DNA of 64,000 bases from Cepaea nemoralis (GCA_014155875.1 JACEFZ010022354.1:156001-220000); one strand, 5' to 3'; shown: positions 46,505-59,893, counted from the stretch's first letter. Translations and numbers: made by a program. The notes: generated by a model not told the origin, from the letters alone.

Positions 46505-46650
46505 AAAGTCCAGAGCGTCGAATTGATTGCACCGAATTTTACCCCCGTGTGGTACATAAGTACATAAGTATCGACAGACTAAAGTACTACTACTAAAGTC
46601 CAGATAGTCGGCTTGATTGCACTGGGTTTTACCCTAGTATGGCATAAAAG
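46505..46650 (-). mobile_element. SINE B 3'-end fragment, duplicated
   Basis: Two copies about 95 bases apart of the SINE B end (reversed: ggtaaaattcggtgcaatc and ggtaaaacccagtgcaatc), each preceded by actaaagtccag. The heads are missing. Confidence 0.5.
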
Positions 46651-46765
46651 TACACAAGACATCAAAGAAGCCAAGTCTAGCAAAGTCACCGTTTGTCAGG
46701 TAACTAGATCGTCGAGCGCAAAATACCTTTGATCTTTCCGCGAGGTGTTGGCTAATGTTGGATAT

Positions 46766-46970
46766 AAACCCTTGCAAAGCGGTGTAAAGGGCCGCATTGC
46801 CCGCCTTGATGCTGTAAGACCTTGTAAGGGATTTAAAGAGCTTCACTGCCCACCTTGAGGGTGTAAGAACTTGTAAAGCGTTGTAAAGAGCCTCATTGCC
46901 CACCTTGAGGATTTAAGCCCTTGTAAAGCGGTGTAAAGGGCCTAGTTGCCCGCCTTGAGGATGTATCGGG
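46766..46970. repeat. ~51-bp tandem repeat, four units
   Basis: Units with cccttgtaaagcggtgtaaa, gggcctcattgcccaccttg, aggatttaag, diverged by small indels. Confidence 0.85.
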
Positions 46971-47032
46971 TACTTGGTAAGTGAATGTAAAGAGCAGCTC
47001 TCTACGCCATGAGACGTATATGATATATGGTC

Positions 47033-47210
47033 AATAAAGTAAAGTAACGTAAAGTAAAGTAAAGTAAAGTAAAGTAACGTACATTAAAGTACACTACAGA
47101 GCTGCAGAAGAAGAAGAAGAAGAAGAAGAAGAAGAAGAAGAAGAAGAAGAAGAAGAAGAGAACTCACAAGAGAACATATAAGAGAACATACAAGAGAACA
47201 TACATAATTC
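47033..47210. repeat. (AAGT)n, (AAG)n and AAGAGAACATAC repeats
   Basis: caataaagtaaagtaa at 47031 begins the aagt run and looks like another retroelement end with a tandem tail. (AAG)n follows at 47106-47158, then three units of the 12-bp word seen in the 39-kb array. Confidence 0.85.
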
Positions 47211-47211
47211 T

Positions 47212-47345
47212 TTCTGCACGGTGACTCACAGAGCACGAACTCCGTAGCTCCAACGACGACCCCCAGCAGTCTCCAAACAAAACTGCACGCGTGAAGGTAA
47301 TGACGAGGTCAGGGATCGAACCCACAACTTTAAGAACGACAGGCA
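47212..47345 (-). mobile_element. SINE B head fragment
   Basis: Reversed: gttgtgggttcgatccctga (B box), then gtttggagactgctggggg, tacggagttcgtgctctgtg. The A-box side is replaced by unrelated sequence. Confidence 0.65.
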
Positions 47346-47384
47346 TCTGGGAGGGTGGGTGGCTGGTTCTGTCGGTTGGTGGGT

Positions 47385-47650
47385 GGGCGGGTCTGCCGCT
47401 GGGGTGTTCACTGTTATACCTTCACATACATCAGGACACGCAAGCTGGGTGGGAAGTCTGCGGTGAGGTGTTCACTTTTTACCTTCACATTCTGGGTGGG
47501 TCTGCCGGTGGGGTGTTCACTGTTACACCTTCACATACTGGGTGGGTCTGCAGGTGGGGTGTTCACTGTTACACCTTCACATACATCAGATCACGGCAGC
47601 TGGGTAGGTGGGTCTGCCTGTGGGTTCAGTGTTATACTTTCACATACGTT
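47385..47650. repeat. Irregular minisatellite
   Basis: Four units with gggtgggtctgcc, gtggggtgttcactgttaca and ccttcacata, with spacers of two lengths. Confidence 0.85.
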
Positions 47651-47754
47651 AGGTCACGGCAAAATGGAGTATGCTAGCCAGTTCCCTTCCCCATTGTCTG
47701 TCATTCTCTGGCAGTTCCTAGAAAATAGAAAATCCTGATCGTTTTACTGTGCAA

Positions 47755-47885
47755 AGTGTATGAAGTTGGCTCGGACCCCAGCGCCTATACTGATCGGAAC
47801 AGAATAACCCTGCCCCTTGTGAGGGATTGAATCCGTACTACTTCATTGGCAAGCAAGCTCACTACCCGCTATACTACCACGGCTC
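47755..47885 (-). mobile_element. Possible tRNA-headed SINE fragment
   Basis: Reversed: gtggtagtatagcgggtag (A box) and cggattcaatccc (B box) at tRNA-like spacing, then cacaaggggcagg. No second copy in the window. Confidence 0.45.
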
Positions 47886-48945
47886 TTTGAACCTAATACC
47901 AAGAGTTATTATTGTTTTCTTTTTTACAATTTCAACAGAGGGCCTAGTACCATGACAACGACGCAGACGTATATAATGCCGTAGTTACAGCGGCGACAAT
48001 CATCTATCAGGAAACAGAAGATCTAAAGCTAGGATTCTTGTCTCCCACTCCAAAGTAGTGATTTATGGCTTTTCAGATTTCCGTTTGCGCTCAGAGTGGG
48101 TGAAGTGCTGATAAACCCGCCTAGCTAGGAACTGCCGTTTAGCGGAAATATATCAAGCCTGTCACCATTTGTATTTATTCGGGATATCTAGGTAGTTTAG
48201 AGAGCAACCTGGAAGAGGAGAAGGCTGCTGATTTGATGAAAATAATTGGCGACCGTTTTTTTTAAAAAAATCATGAAGACATAACTGTAGGTTGCATATT
48301 TCATTGCCCAGCATATTTCATTGCATTTCTTCAGATGCGTACTACTTAAGTCAAGCATCATAAACTAAAGCAAAACTATGAATCTTTCAAGCTGAATATA
48401 TGAAGCAGCCGTATTTCCACAGTAATTTGAATTGTCTTTCACTGCAATTATAAACAGTCTATCATTTCTATTTTGTTTTACATAAATTTGACTTGGCTAC
48501 ACGAATAGCAACTGTTTCTACGAATCTTAACATTCGTCCATTTTATGTGTTTAGCGACACATTATACGCATTATTTTTGTCTTCAGATCGCAGTCGAATC
48601 GAGTTGTAAGCTCTTGCACTTGTTGTCGGGACTGACGATAACGTAGCTCTAGCCCGAGCACGCCGTCGAGTTCTCCAAGCAATGAGTGCAAGACTTGGGT
48701 TCTTTTGTCTGCCATCTTCAGAGGAAATAGATGTTGGTTCTCGTGCAGTCGCACGAACCACCCATTTTATGAGGTTTGACCTGGCTCGGAATTTGTTCCA
48801 ACCAAGTAAGTAAAGAACGGGTAAAAGATCTTTTCCACGCCTGAGACTATAGGGTGTATGGTATCAGTAAAGTACAGGACACCTCTCAACGTCTTTGGAC
48901 TTATTTTGGGTACATGGTGTTCGCCCCATAAATTTATAGACCTCT
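47886..48945. other. Unassigned 1-kb stretch
   Basis: No dispersed repeat or domain recognised. The 72-codon minus frame at 48543 lacks family motifs. Confidence 0.4.
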
Positions 48946-48947
48946 CG

Positions 48948-50789
48948 GCACTCTACAGGTGATGTGTGGTTCTGGCACCAAACAGAGCACTCAGCACTCT
49001 ACAGGTGATGTGTGGTTCTGGCACCAAACAGAGCACTCGGCACTCTACGGGTGATGTGTGGTTCTGGCGCCAAACAGAGCACTCGGCACTCTATAGGTGA
49101 TGTGTGGTCCTGACACCAAACAGAGCACTCGGCACTCTATGGGTGATGTGTGGTTCTGACACCAAACAGACCACTCGGCACTCTATGGGTGATGTGTGGT
49201 TCTGGCACCAAACAGACCACTCGGCACTCTATGGGTGATGTGTGGTTCTGGCACCAAACAGACCACTCGGCACTCTATGGGTGATGTGTGGTCCTGACAC
49301 CAAACAGAGCACTCGGCACTCTATGGGTGATGTGTGGTCCTGACACCAAACAGAGCACTCGGCACTCTATGGGTGATGTGTGGTTCTGGCACCAAAGAGA
49401 CCACTCGGCACTCTATGGGTGATGTGTGATCCTGGCACCAAACAGACCACTCGGCACTCTATGGGTGATGTGTGGTTCTGGCACCAAACAGACCACTCGG
49501 CACTCTATGGTGATGTGTGGTCCTGACACCAAACAGAGCACTCGGCACTCTATGGGTGATGTGTGGTCCTGACACCAAACAGAGCACTCGGCACTCTATG
49601 GGTGATGTGTGGTTCTGACACCAAACAGACCACTCGGCACTCTACGGGTGATGTGTGATCCTGGCACCAAACAGAGCACTCGGCACTCTATGGGTGATGT
49701 GTGATCCTGGCACCAAACAGACCACTCGGCACTCTATGGGTGATGTGTGGTTCTGGCACCAAACAGACCACTCGGCACTCTATGGGTGATGTGTGGTCCT
49801 GACACCAAACAGAGCACTCGGCACTCTATGGGTGATGTGTGGTTCTGGCACCAAAGAGACCACTCGGCACTCTATGGGTGATGTGTGATCCTGGCACCAA
49901 ACAGACCACTCGGCACTCTATGGGTGATGTGTGGTTCTGGCACCAAACAGACCACTCGGCACTCTATGGGTGATGTGTGGTCCTGACACCAAACAGAGCA
50001 CTCGGCACTCTATGGGTGATGTGTGGTCCTGACACCAAACAGAGCACTCGGCACTCTATGGGTGATGTGTGGTTCTGACACCAAACAGACCACTCGGCAC
50101 TCTACGGGTGATGTGTGATCCTGGCACCAAACAGAGCACTCGGCACTCTATGGGTGATGTGTGATCCTGGCACCAAACAGACCACTCGGCACTCTATGGG
50201 TGATGTGTGGTTCTGGCACCAAACAGACCACTCGGCACTCTATGGGTGATGTGTGGTCCTGACACCAAACAGAGCACTCGGCACTCTATGGGTGATGTGT
50301 GGTTCTGGCACCAAAGAGACCACTCGGCACTCTATGGGTGATGTGTGATCCTGACACCAAACAGAGCACTCGGCACTCTATGGGTGATGTGTGATCCTGG
50401 CACCAAACAGACCACTCGGCACTCTATGGGTGATGTGTGATCCTGACACCAAACAGACCACTCGGCACTCTATGGGTGATGTGTGGTCCTGACACCAAAC
50501 AGAGCACTCGGCACTCTATGGGTGATGTGTGGTTCCTGGCAGCCAAACAGAGCCACTCGGCACTCTATGGGTGATGTGTGATCCTGACACCAAACAGAGC
50601 ACTCGGCACTCTATAGGTGATGTGTGATCCTGACACCAAACAGAGCACTCAACACTCTATAGGTGATGTGTGGTCCTGACACCAAACAGAGCACTCGGCA
50701 CTCTATGGGTGATGTGTGGTTCTGGCACCAAACAGACCACTCGGCACTCTATGGGTGATGTGTGATCCTGGCACCAAAAGACCACTCAG
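48948..50789. repeat. 46-bp satellite, about 40 units, with 460-bp higher-order repeat
   Basis: Unit gcactctatgggtgatgtgt, ggttctggcaccaaacagac, cactcg. Variant positions (ttctgg/tcctga, gacc/gagc, tatggg/tacggg) recur in the same order every ten units. The diagnostic ccaaagagac starts at 49392, 49851 and 50311. Two ten-unit blocks differ by one base only. The array merges at its right into SINE H, whose 3' end (gactcgatgggagatgtgg) resembles the monomer. Confidence 0.95.
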
Positions 50790-50940
50790 GACTCGATGGG
50801 AGATGTGGACAATATTAAACAGGCTGAATGTACTTTCCACATTTCTTGGTAGCCCATTTAGGCTGAGTCGACCTGGGACCACCGAGTCGACCAGCCAATG
50901 TGCTGGACACTGCGCCACTACTGCTATCTCGGATCCAAGT
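50790..50940 (-). mobile_element. SINE H copy
   Basis: gatgtggacaatattaaaca, catttaggctgagtcgacc, and reversed head gtagtggcgcagtgtccagc ... actcggtggtcccagg. Order as in the copy at 56.1 kb; the B box is worn. Confidence 0.65.
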
Positions 50941-51149
50941 TATCTCAGAACCATGTGATCTCAGAGCCATGTAATCTCAGAGCCATGTGATCTCAGAGCC
51001 AAGTTATCTCAGAGCCAAGTGATCACTATAAACTACCAATCTAGAAGGAAGGAATTATACAAGAGTCTACGCAATAATTCGTTTCAAAGACAAACAGTCA
51101 GATGCAATGAGAGATGATTAGACAATTAGGAAGACAACCGGACAGACAT
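50941..51149. repeat. Short tandem gatctcagagccatgt units, then spacer
   Basis: Four to five ~17-bp units (atctcagagccatgtg and variants) at 50938-51022 follow SINE H directly; the rest is unassigned. Confidence 0.7.
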
Positions 51150-51820
<671 letters not shown>

Positions 51821-52539
51821 CAGACACGCAGAATACGTAACACATACAATTAAACCCACAAGCAGACAGACCGGCAGGCAGACAGACAGACAAGCCTGTC
51901 AGACAAACAACATTGTGGAGAATGTCGTAAAATTGTCTGAGGCCTGCAACCATCTAGACGGCTGCGGGTCACGTTACGCTCTGAGTCTCTGGTGCAAGCA
52001 GAGACGCGCTGGATGCGGGGTACCCAGTTAATCAAGGGAAACTACCAGCGCTAATAATGAAGCTTATTATGAAATACCCGCAGGGACTTCTGGCGTTGAA
52101 CGTCGCAGCAAGAATGTATTACAACAACTAAGGCTCAGCGAGGCATCAGGCTGAACAAATACAGAAGGTTTGTTTGAAGAAAGACGGGAAGAATGAGGAG
52201 AACTAGAGGGTTTGGGGTGTGAAATATATGGAGAAATTGAGGTTCGCCTCTTATTCCCCCTGAAAACGTCCAAATAAATTCGATTTAGAAATTGTGTAAG
52301 AGTCTGGTTAGGTTGGTTGTCAATGGTGTGGAAGAGTGAGATTTGAGATTTAAATGTGGCGTTCGGGTTATCCGGGTCCTGAAAGGAATGGCTTCTATGA
52401 GAATGAGGCTGAAGCAGGGACTGGTTAACCCGACGCCTACTGAAGTACTGTCATTACGGTGGTTGTAGCTGAGCTCTCCTTGCCCGCCTCTAAGCCAGTA
52501 GCCAGTGGGACGTGTAAAACAGGTAGTGTAAACAATATG
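51821..52539. other. Unassigned sequence
   Basis: Begins with short caga repeats (51855-51905). No domain found; minus frames of 68-133 codons show no family motif. Confidence 0.4.
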
Positions 52540-52690
52540 AAGAAAACTGGCAAGAATGAGGCGAAAATAACAAAGGGAAGACAGAGATGGCTTGGCCACG
52601 TGGCATGTACACGGAGCTGATCTACTACTCTGGTGATCGTGTGAGGTGTCGACAAATGACCGCCAACGCTTATCGACATGGCGCATGATA
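52540..52690 (+). pseudogene. RTE-like LINE C-terminal fragment
   Basis: DNA gatggcttggccacgtggca, acggagctgatct, ctctggtgatcgtgtgag and gcttatcgacatggcgcatg matches the last 120 bases of the copy at 63.7-63.87 kb, with several small deletions. Confidence 0.75.
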
Positions 52691-52774
52691 CGAGTTCACA
52701 ATAATACCAGTTAACTTAGAGGCGAAGGAGAAACCTCGGCGCTGAATACAATACACACTGGGAACATCTAAGAA

Positions 52775-52930
52775 TAGTACAACTAGAAAACCCTTTGCCT
52801 GGAATCCACAGCCCAAAAGTAACAGAGGAAGACCTAAAGATCACACGGAGAAGAGAGGTAGGGAAAACAAATTCAATAAAATCGGGAGGGTATGGATGGA
52901 ACTGTTTGAGACAGCTAAGAAAGTAGGACT
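52775..52930 (+). pseudogene. LINE C-terminal fragment, different subfamily
   Basis: One frame reads WNPQPKSNRGRPKDHTEKRG, then NKIGRVWMELFETAKKV and a stop. It resembles the (K)RGRP...GK.W.EL...A block of endonuclease-RT LINE C-termini. Short, so moderate certainty. Confidence 0.5.
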
Positions 52931-53016
52931 TAGTTGAGGTCCAATTCTAGGGTATATGAGGGATACAGCGTGACATAAACAGAGGCTCACAAGAATCTCA
53001 GAAATGGGCGTTAATA

Positions 53017-53154
53017 CAGTAATACCTCGGTTCTCCATGATAATCCGTCCGAAAACAATCGTCGAAATCCGAAAACGACGTAAACCGAGGCAATTATTTC
53101 ATATGAATCAATTAAAAGTCAATTACTTCATTCTGGGCACTCCAAAATACATTT

Positions 53155-53196
<42 letters not shown>

Positions 53197-53433
53197 GAAT
53201 AAATATTGTGTTAAATACTACACACAATAAGAAATCGGCAGCGAAGTCACGTGGCCAATGTGATTTGAGCACATGTGAGTTTACTCGTATCTAACGTGCG
53301 TTATTACATTTTGAAACTGAAAAAGGCAAAATAAACACATGACACCGAATACTGTATACGCACTTATCACTTACTTGTAATCGTAGTATTGGCACTCGCA
53401 ATCAATTAAACAGCCCCCCCCCCCCCCCAAAAA

Positions 53434-53464
<31 letters not shown>

Positions 53465-53618
53465 CACACTGGAAAGCTTGGATCACTTTGTTTTCGCGAA
53501 TTAGCCAGCGAGGTCACGTGGGCACGCCGACGAAAACCAAGACAAATTTTCCCCAGAAAAAATCTAGGAAACCAGAAACCGATGATAACAGGAGTCAAAG
53601 AACACCGAGGTATCAGTG
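53017..53618. mobile_element. Pogo/Tigger-like MITE
   Basis: Ends cagtaatacctcggt (left) and, reversed, cactgatacctcggt (right), with TA on both sides (53015-53016, 53619-53620). It has 602 bases without transposase, containing two CA microsatellites and a C/A homopolymer run near 53415. aaaccgagg near 53095 is a subterminal repeat of the end. Confidence 0.8.
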
Positions 53619-53694
53619 TATTTCACCTGCGGAGCCCATATGTTCTTCTTTAGTGCTTGTGCAATTGTTGATGACTCATATCCGTTATTGCTGC

Positions 53695-53712
53695 TGCTGC
53701 TGCTTTAACTAT

Positions 53713-53761
<49 letters not shown>

Positions 53762-53926
53762 ACTGCTACTACTACTACTACTACTACACTGTCTAATGCT
53801 ACTATTACTACTACCTCTGCTGTTGCTTCTACAAAAATAACAACTATTACTACTACTATAACAACTCTTACTACAACAACAACAACAATAACAACTACTA
53901 CTACTACAATTACTACTACTACTACC

Positions 53927-53963
<37 letters not shown>

Positions 53964-54015
53964 TACTACTACTACTACTACTACTACTATACTACTACTA
54001 CTACTACTACTACTA

Positions 54016-54054
<39 letters not shown>

Positions 54055-54160
54055 ACTGTCTAATGCTACTATTACTACTACCTCTGCTGTTGCTTCTACA
54101 AAAATAACTATTACTACTACAATAACAACTCTTACTACAACAACAACAACAACAACAACA

Positions 54161-54197
<37 letters not shown>

Positions 54198-54244
54198 TTA
54201 CTACTACTACTACCACCACCACCACCACCACACTACTACTACTA

Positions 54245-54284
<40 letters not shown>

Positions 54285-54315
54285 GCTGCTGCTACTACTA
54301 CTACTACTACTGCTA

Positions 54316-54347
<32 letters not shown>

Positions 54348-54390
54348 ACTGCTGCTACTGCTACTACTACTACTACTACTGCTGCAACAA
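53695..54390. repeat. CTA/CTG/AAC trinucleotide complex with a 265-bp duplication
   Basis: The non-simple marker actgtctaatgctactatta, cctctgctgttgcttctaca occurs at about 53788 and 54053, so about 265 bases of compound repeat were duplicated in tandem. Confidence 0.9.
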
Positions 54391-54499
54391 AACAGAAACA
54401 ACAACAATAATAGAAACTACTTCTACTACATTAAAAACTCCTCAGCAAATGCCGCACTATGTGTGTGCCGACGATAAGCACATGGTAGTGTATTATGTC

Positions 54500-54504
<5 letters not shown>

Positions 54505-54568
<64 letters not shown>

Positions 54569-54650
54569 GGAAAGGGAAGAGAGAGACGAGATATATAAAG
54601 AGAGACAAGAGAGAGAGAGAGAGGGGGGGAGGGTTGGGGAGGGGGGGGCA
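54505..54650. repeat. (GA)n and purine-rich shoulder
   Basis: About 60 bases of ga, then impure ga and two G runs. Confidence 0.95.
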
Positions 54651-54689
54651 GGTATTCCAGTGAGAAACGAGCAAAAAACAAGCAAAAAC

Positions 54690-55074
54690 TTACTCGGGGG
54701 GAAACGAGGGGTGTAGAAGAACCCTGTTCACCATATACTAGCTTGACACTTCAAAGAACGGTGTTGTGAGACCTGTTCGCTTCATCCACTGACAGTTCCA
54801 TCCATCACCAGGACAAAAGGGTAATGAAGGTGGGCGTTAGTAGTCCCTGGACAGGTGAAACGTCTTAAACAATTACAGGTGATGACCTACATTTTTGGGC
54901 AAGGCAAGCCTGGAAGAAACACGCCCAGGAAAGTACATAATAGAATACCGTGGTTCGCTGGCAAAAGCCATAGCGGGCCTTTAGGCTAAACATCTCTTGC
55001 TGGTATGGCGATTAGAGCAAACACTGTAGATTAAGCCTGCCTTGAGTTCAATATCAAGTAATAAAGAAGGAACG
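54690..55074. other. Unassigned sequence
   Basis: No feature recognised. Confidence 0.4.
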
Positions 55075-55450
55075 GAACAACTAACGTTCTTTATTTTCAA
55101 AGGATCACTAATTGGGCACGCAGGCCCGTCTTACATTCGGCCATTCCAATCACTTATCTTTCGTACATCAAATATCTATTGTGCACTTTACTTTCACATA
55201 GAAAGAAAAAAACACATTGTCAAATGAATCTTGGGAACATAAACAATGCATATTACCATGTTATGAGACAGGCACACATACACACAGACACGCACACATG
55301 CTTAAACACATACAAACATACATACATACATTATTTACACAAACCCTCACAGTTATGCACACACTCAATAACACAGCGAAACACTACTGCATGCATATAT
55401 ACTCACTCATAATTACAAACTCACTAACAAAGCTTTACTTATACATACAC
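55075..55450 (-). mobile_element. Element X copy 3
   Basis: Minus strand: CA-rich part, tgcattgtttatgttccc, catttgacaatgtg, tggccgaatgtaagacgggc, ctgcgtgcccaattagtg, aaaataaagaacg. The tandem tail is short here. Confidence 0.7.
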
Positions 55451-55651
<201 letters not shown>

Positions 55652-55844
55652 AGAATTAGATTGTTGTCTGTCAAGTACAGCTTTGGCAATCCATGCTAAT
55701 TCAGAGGCTAGCACGCATGGTGCTCGAATCTCACTCGAGGCGTGCATTAAAACCACATCTATCTGGACTCCCAAAGTATAAAAAAAAAGGTAATTGCTTA
55801 TGTTTAACAGAACGTACCAGTCAACAGTCATCACTAACATTTTT

Positions 55845-56010
55845 TGGGCTGTTTGTGATGTCTCGGCAAGTTTACGTTAAGCATTTTGCCATTGGTTATT
55901 GAACGATCGGAACATATGCCTTTGTGTGGAAACCAAAGCAAGGCGGTCTGCTGCCAAGTCACCCGCAGCTGTGTTTCGAACGCGGTATGCGGGATTACGA
56001 ATGATAACGA
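55845..56010 (-). mobile_element. SINE A-like copy
   Basis: Reversed: cgatcgttcaataaccaatg, gcaaaatgcttaacgtaaac, ttgccgagacatcac. The head side has gcgggattacgaa and gcagctgtgtttcgaa, as at 26.0-26.2 kb. Confidence 0.6.
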
Positions 56011-56094
56011 AAACAAAGTAAAGGCCCAATTTACTTGAACTCGCATAGGGCATAAGTTGCTAGACACATAAAGCTATAGACCAATGGGCAATCA

Positions 56095-56288
56095 AGAATG
56101 ATGTGGTCAGTATCACACCATCCGCCTTCCCTTCCCCAAACATGTCCTGATAAACATTTAAGGCTGGGTGAACCTGGAAGCTCAGGTCACTTGTACAAAT
56201 TCGAATACACCCCCAATAGGAATCGAACTCCTGACCACCGGTTCGACAAGCGAGTGTCTAACCACTACACCACCAGCCTCTCATGGGT
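56095..56288 (-). mobile_element. SINE H, full length
   Basis: Reversed head: ctggtggtgtagtggttag (A box), gaccggtggtcagg-type spacer, then ggagttcgattcctattgg (B box); body cttgtacaagtgac-like, ctgagcttccaggttcacc; 3' end ggatggtgtgatactgacc, acatcatt. Reference copy for the family. Confidence 0.75.
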
Positions 56289-56537
56289 ACCACGAAATGT
56301 TATGGGTCCCGGATTGATATTGGCAAGATTACACATCCAGTGTCGATTGATTTATACAAATATGGCGCTGGCACCATATACGCAATTCGCCTGAAGGAGT
56401 GGATAGAACTACTTGACGTCGCTGTAACTGTGGACGGATAGAAGGACCAATGAAGCCATCTTCTACCAGGAATCACACATTCCATGGCTGTTCTCTCCAA
56501 GCCATTGTAACATTTATACTGCCAACGTTTTTTCAAC

Positions 56538-56788
56538 GTCTCCCTGGCGTAGGTGTTAACGTCTTTCTCTGTAATCCAGTAAATTCTCGTGAGTAACGCA
56601 GCTGCGCGAGAATCGGGAGCAGTTCGCGCTGCGCTGGTAACTTACGGGGGTATGTGCGCCGGTCACTCTGAAAGCAATGGCAAACTATTGAGCGTAATCT
56701 TGCCTAGTACATCAATAGCAACTGAATAATGCTGGTGTTGACAGCAACGTCCTTTAAGGAATATGCAACATAAAAAAAAAAAAAAAAG
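56538..56788 (+). mobile_element. SINE A, nearly full length
   Basis: A box ctggcgtaggtgttaacg; B box replaced by a GC-rich gcagttcgcgc; body gaaagcaatggcaaactatt, gagcgtaatcttgcc, aatgctggtgttgacagcaa; A tail 56773-56788. No clear target duplication. Confidence 0.75.
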
Positions 56789-56944
56789 ACATAATACATT
56801 TTATGAATTAGTTGTCTTCGATTTCCAAGTTTTGTAGAATTTCAGTATTTTTCTTCTCCTTGGTCCACGATGTTCTAATATGTTTCTTCAGCATTCGAGC
56901 TCAAATTTCTAAACTTTCTACTTTAGTTATTTCGAAATTACAAC

Positions 56945-57046
56945 CACAGTAATGAACAATGCAAAGGAGAGGTTATGAAGGTAACATACACGTTGCTGTC
57001 TTCATAGACGATAGTTTGTAAAATGGAGTTAAACTTCATCATAACA
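56945..57046 (+). repeat. Dispersed repeat K, copy 2 (partial)
   Basis: About 100 bases (aatgcaaaggagaggttatg, catagacgatagtttgtaaa, atggagttaaacttcatcat) are an inverted copy of 60.80-60.89 kb at about 94% by eye. The 19-bp satellite starts at its end. Confidence 0.85.
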
Positions 57047-59893
57047 CCATGTCTCATAGACAGCGCCATGTCTCATAGACATCGCCATGTCTCATAGACA
57101 TCACCATGTCTCATATACATCACCATGTCTCATATACATCACCATGTCTCATATACATCACCATGTCTCATATATATCACCATGACTCATATATATCACC
57201 ATGTCTCATATACATCACCAAGTCTCATATACATCACCGTGTCTCATATACATCACCATGTCTCATATACATCACCATGTCTCATATACATCACCATGTC
57301 TCATATACAGAACCGTGTCTCATATACATCGCCATGTCTCATATACATCACCATGTCTCATATACATCACCATGTCTCATAGACATCACCATGTCTCATA
57401 TACAGAACCGTGTCTCATATACATCGCCATGTCTCATATACATCACCATGTCTCATAGACATCACCATGTCTCATATACATCACCATGTCTCATATACAG
57501 AACCGTGTCTCATATACATCGCCATGTCTCATATACATCGCCATGTCTCATAGACATCACCATGTCTCATAGACATCACCATGTCTCATATACATCACCA
57601 TGTCTCATATACATTACCATGTCTCATAGACATCACCATGTCTCATATACATCACCATGTCTCATATACATCACCGTGTCTCATAGACAGCACCATGTCT
57701 CATATACATCACCATGTCTCATAGACAGCACCATGTCTCATATACATCACCATGTCTCATATACATCACCATGTCTCATATACATCACCGTGTCTCATAG
57801 ACATCACCATGTCTCATAGACATCCCCATGTCTCATAGACATCACCATGTCTCATAGACATCACCATGTCTCATAGACATCACCATGTCTCATATACAGA
57901 ACCGTGTCTCATATACATCGCCATGTCTCATATACATCGCCATGTCTCATAGACATCACCATGTCTCATAGACATCACCATGTCTCATATACATCACCAT
58001 GTCTCATATACATCACCATGTCTCATAGACAGCACCATGTCTCATATACATCACCATGTCTCATATACATCACCGTGTCTCATAGACAGCACCATGTCTC
58101 ATATACATCACCATGTCTCATAGACAGCACCATGTCTCATAGACATCACCATGTCTCATATACATCACCATGTCTGATATACAGAACCGTGTCTCATATA
58201 CATCACCATGTCTCATATACATCACCATGTCTCATATACATCACCATGTCTCATATACATCACCATGTCTCATATACATCACCGTGTCTCATATACATCA
58301 CCATGTCTCATATACATCACCATGTCTCATATACATCACCATGTCTCATAGACAGCACCATGTCTCATAGACATCACCATGTCTCATATACAGAACCGTG
58401 TCTCATATACATCACCATGTCTGATATACAGCACCATGTCTCACAGACAGCACCATGTCTCATAGACAGCACCATGTCTCATATACATCACCATGTCTCA
58501 TAGACATCACCGTGTCTCATAGACATCACCATGTCTCACAGACAGCACCATGTCTCATAGACAGCACCATGTCTCATATACATCAGCATGTCTCATATAC
58601 ATCACCGTGTCTCATAGACATCACCATGTCTCACAGACAGCACCATGTCTCATATACATCACCATGTCTCATAGACATCACCATGTCTCATATACATCAC
58701 CATGTCTCATAGACATCACCATGTCTCATATACATCACCATGTCTCATATACATCACCATGTCTCATATACATCACCATGTCTCATATACATCACCATGT
58801 CTCATATACATCACCATGTCTCATATACAGAACCGTGTCTCATATACATCACCATGTCTCATATACATCACCATGTCTCATATACATCACCATGTCTCAT
58901 AGACATCACCATGTCTCATAGACATCACCATGTCTCATAGACATCACCATGTCTCATATACATCACCATGTCTCATATACATCACCATGTCTCATATACA
59001 TCACCATGTCTCATATACATCACCATGTCTCATATACATCACCATGTCTCATATACATCACCATGTCTCATATACATCACCATGTCTCATATACATCACA
59101 ATGTCTCATATACATCACCATGTCTCATATACATCACCATGTCTCATATACATCACCATGTCTCATATACATCACCATGTCTCATAGACATCACCATGTC
59201 TCATAGACATCACCATGTCTCATATACATCACCGTGTCTCATATACAGAACCGTGTCTCATATACATCACCATGTCTCATATACATTACCATGTCTCATA
59301 GACATCACCATGTCTCACAGACATTACCATGTCTCATATACATCACCATGTCTCACAGGCAGCACCATGTCTCATATACATCACCATGCCTCACAGGCAG
59401 CACCATGTCTCATATACATCACCATGTCTCATAGGCAGCACCATGTCTCACAGACATTACCATGTCTCATAGACAGCACCATGTCTCACAGACATTACCA
59501 TGTCTCATAGACAGCACCATGTATCATATATATCACCATGTCTCATAAGCAGCACCATGTCTCATAGACAGCACCATGTCTCATAGACATCACCGTGTCT
59601 CATATAAATCACTATGTCTCATACACATCACCAAGTCTCATAGACAGCACCATGTTTCATAGACAGCACCATGTCTCACAGACATTACCATGTCTCATAG
59701 GCAGCACCATGTCTCATAGGCAGCACCATGTCTCATAGACAGCACCATGTCTCATAGACAGCACCATGTCTCATAGACAGCACCATGTCTCATAGACAGC
59801 ACCATGTCTCATAGACAGCACCATGTCTCATAGGCAGCACCATGTCTCACAGACATTACCATGTCTCATAGGCAGCACCATGTCTCATAGACA
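57047..59893. repeat. 19-bp satellite, about 150 units
   Basis: Unit catgtctcatatacatcac. Common variants are tagacatcac, tagacagcac, taggcagcac, cagacattac and tacagaaccg. The tacagaaccg variant recurs every 95 bases (five units) near 57.3-57.5 kb. Left and right ends favour different variants. As 19 is not a multiple of three and the unit has no stop, every plus frame cycles through the same 19-residue peptide; these are not genes. Confidence 0.97.

Noticed and set aside
57106..59510. His/Ser-rich frames up to 237 codons (MSHIHHHVSYTS type)
   Set aside because: 19-bp satellite read through all three frames; no codon-level constraint.
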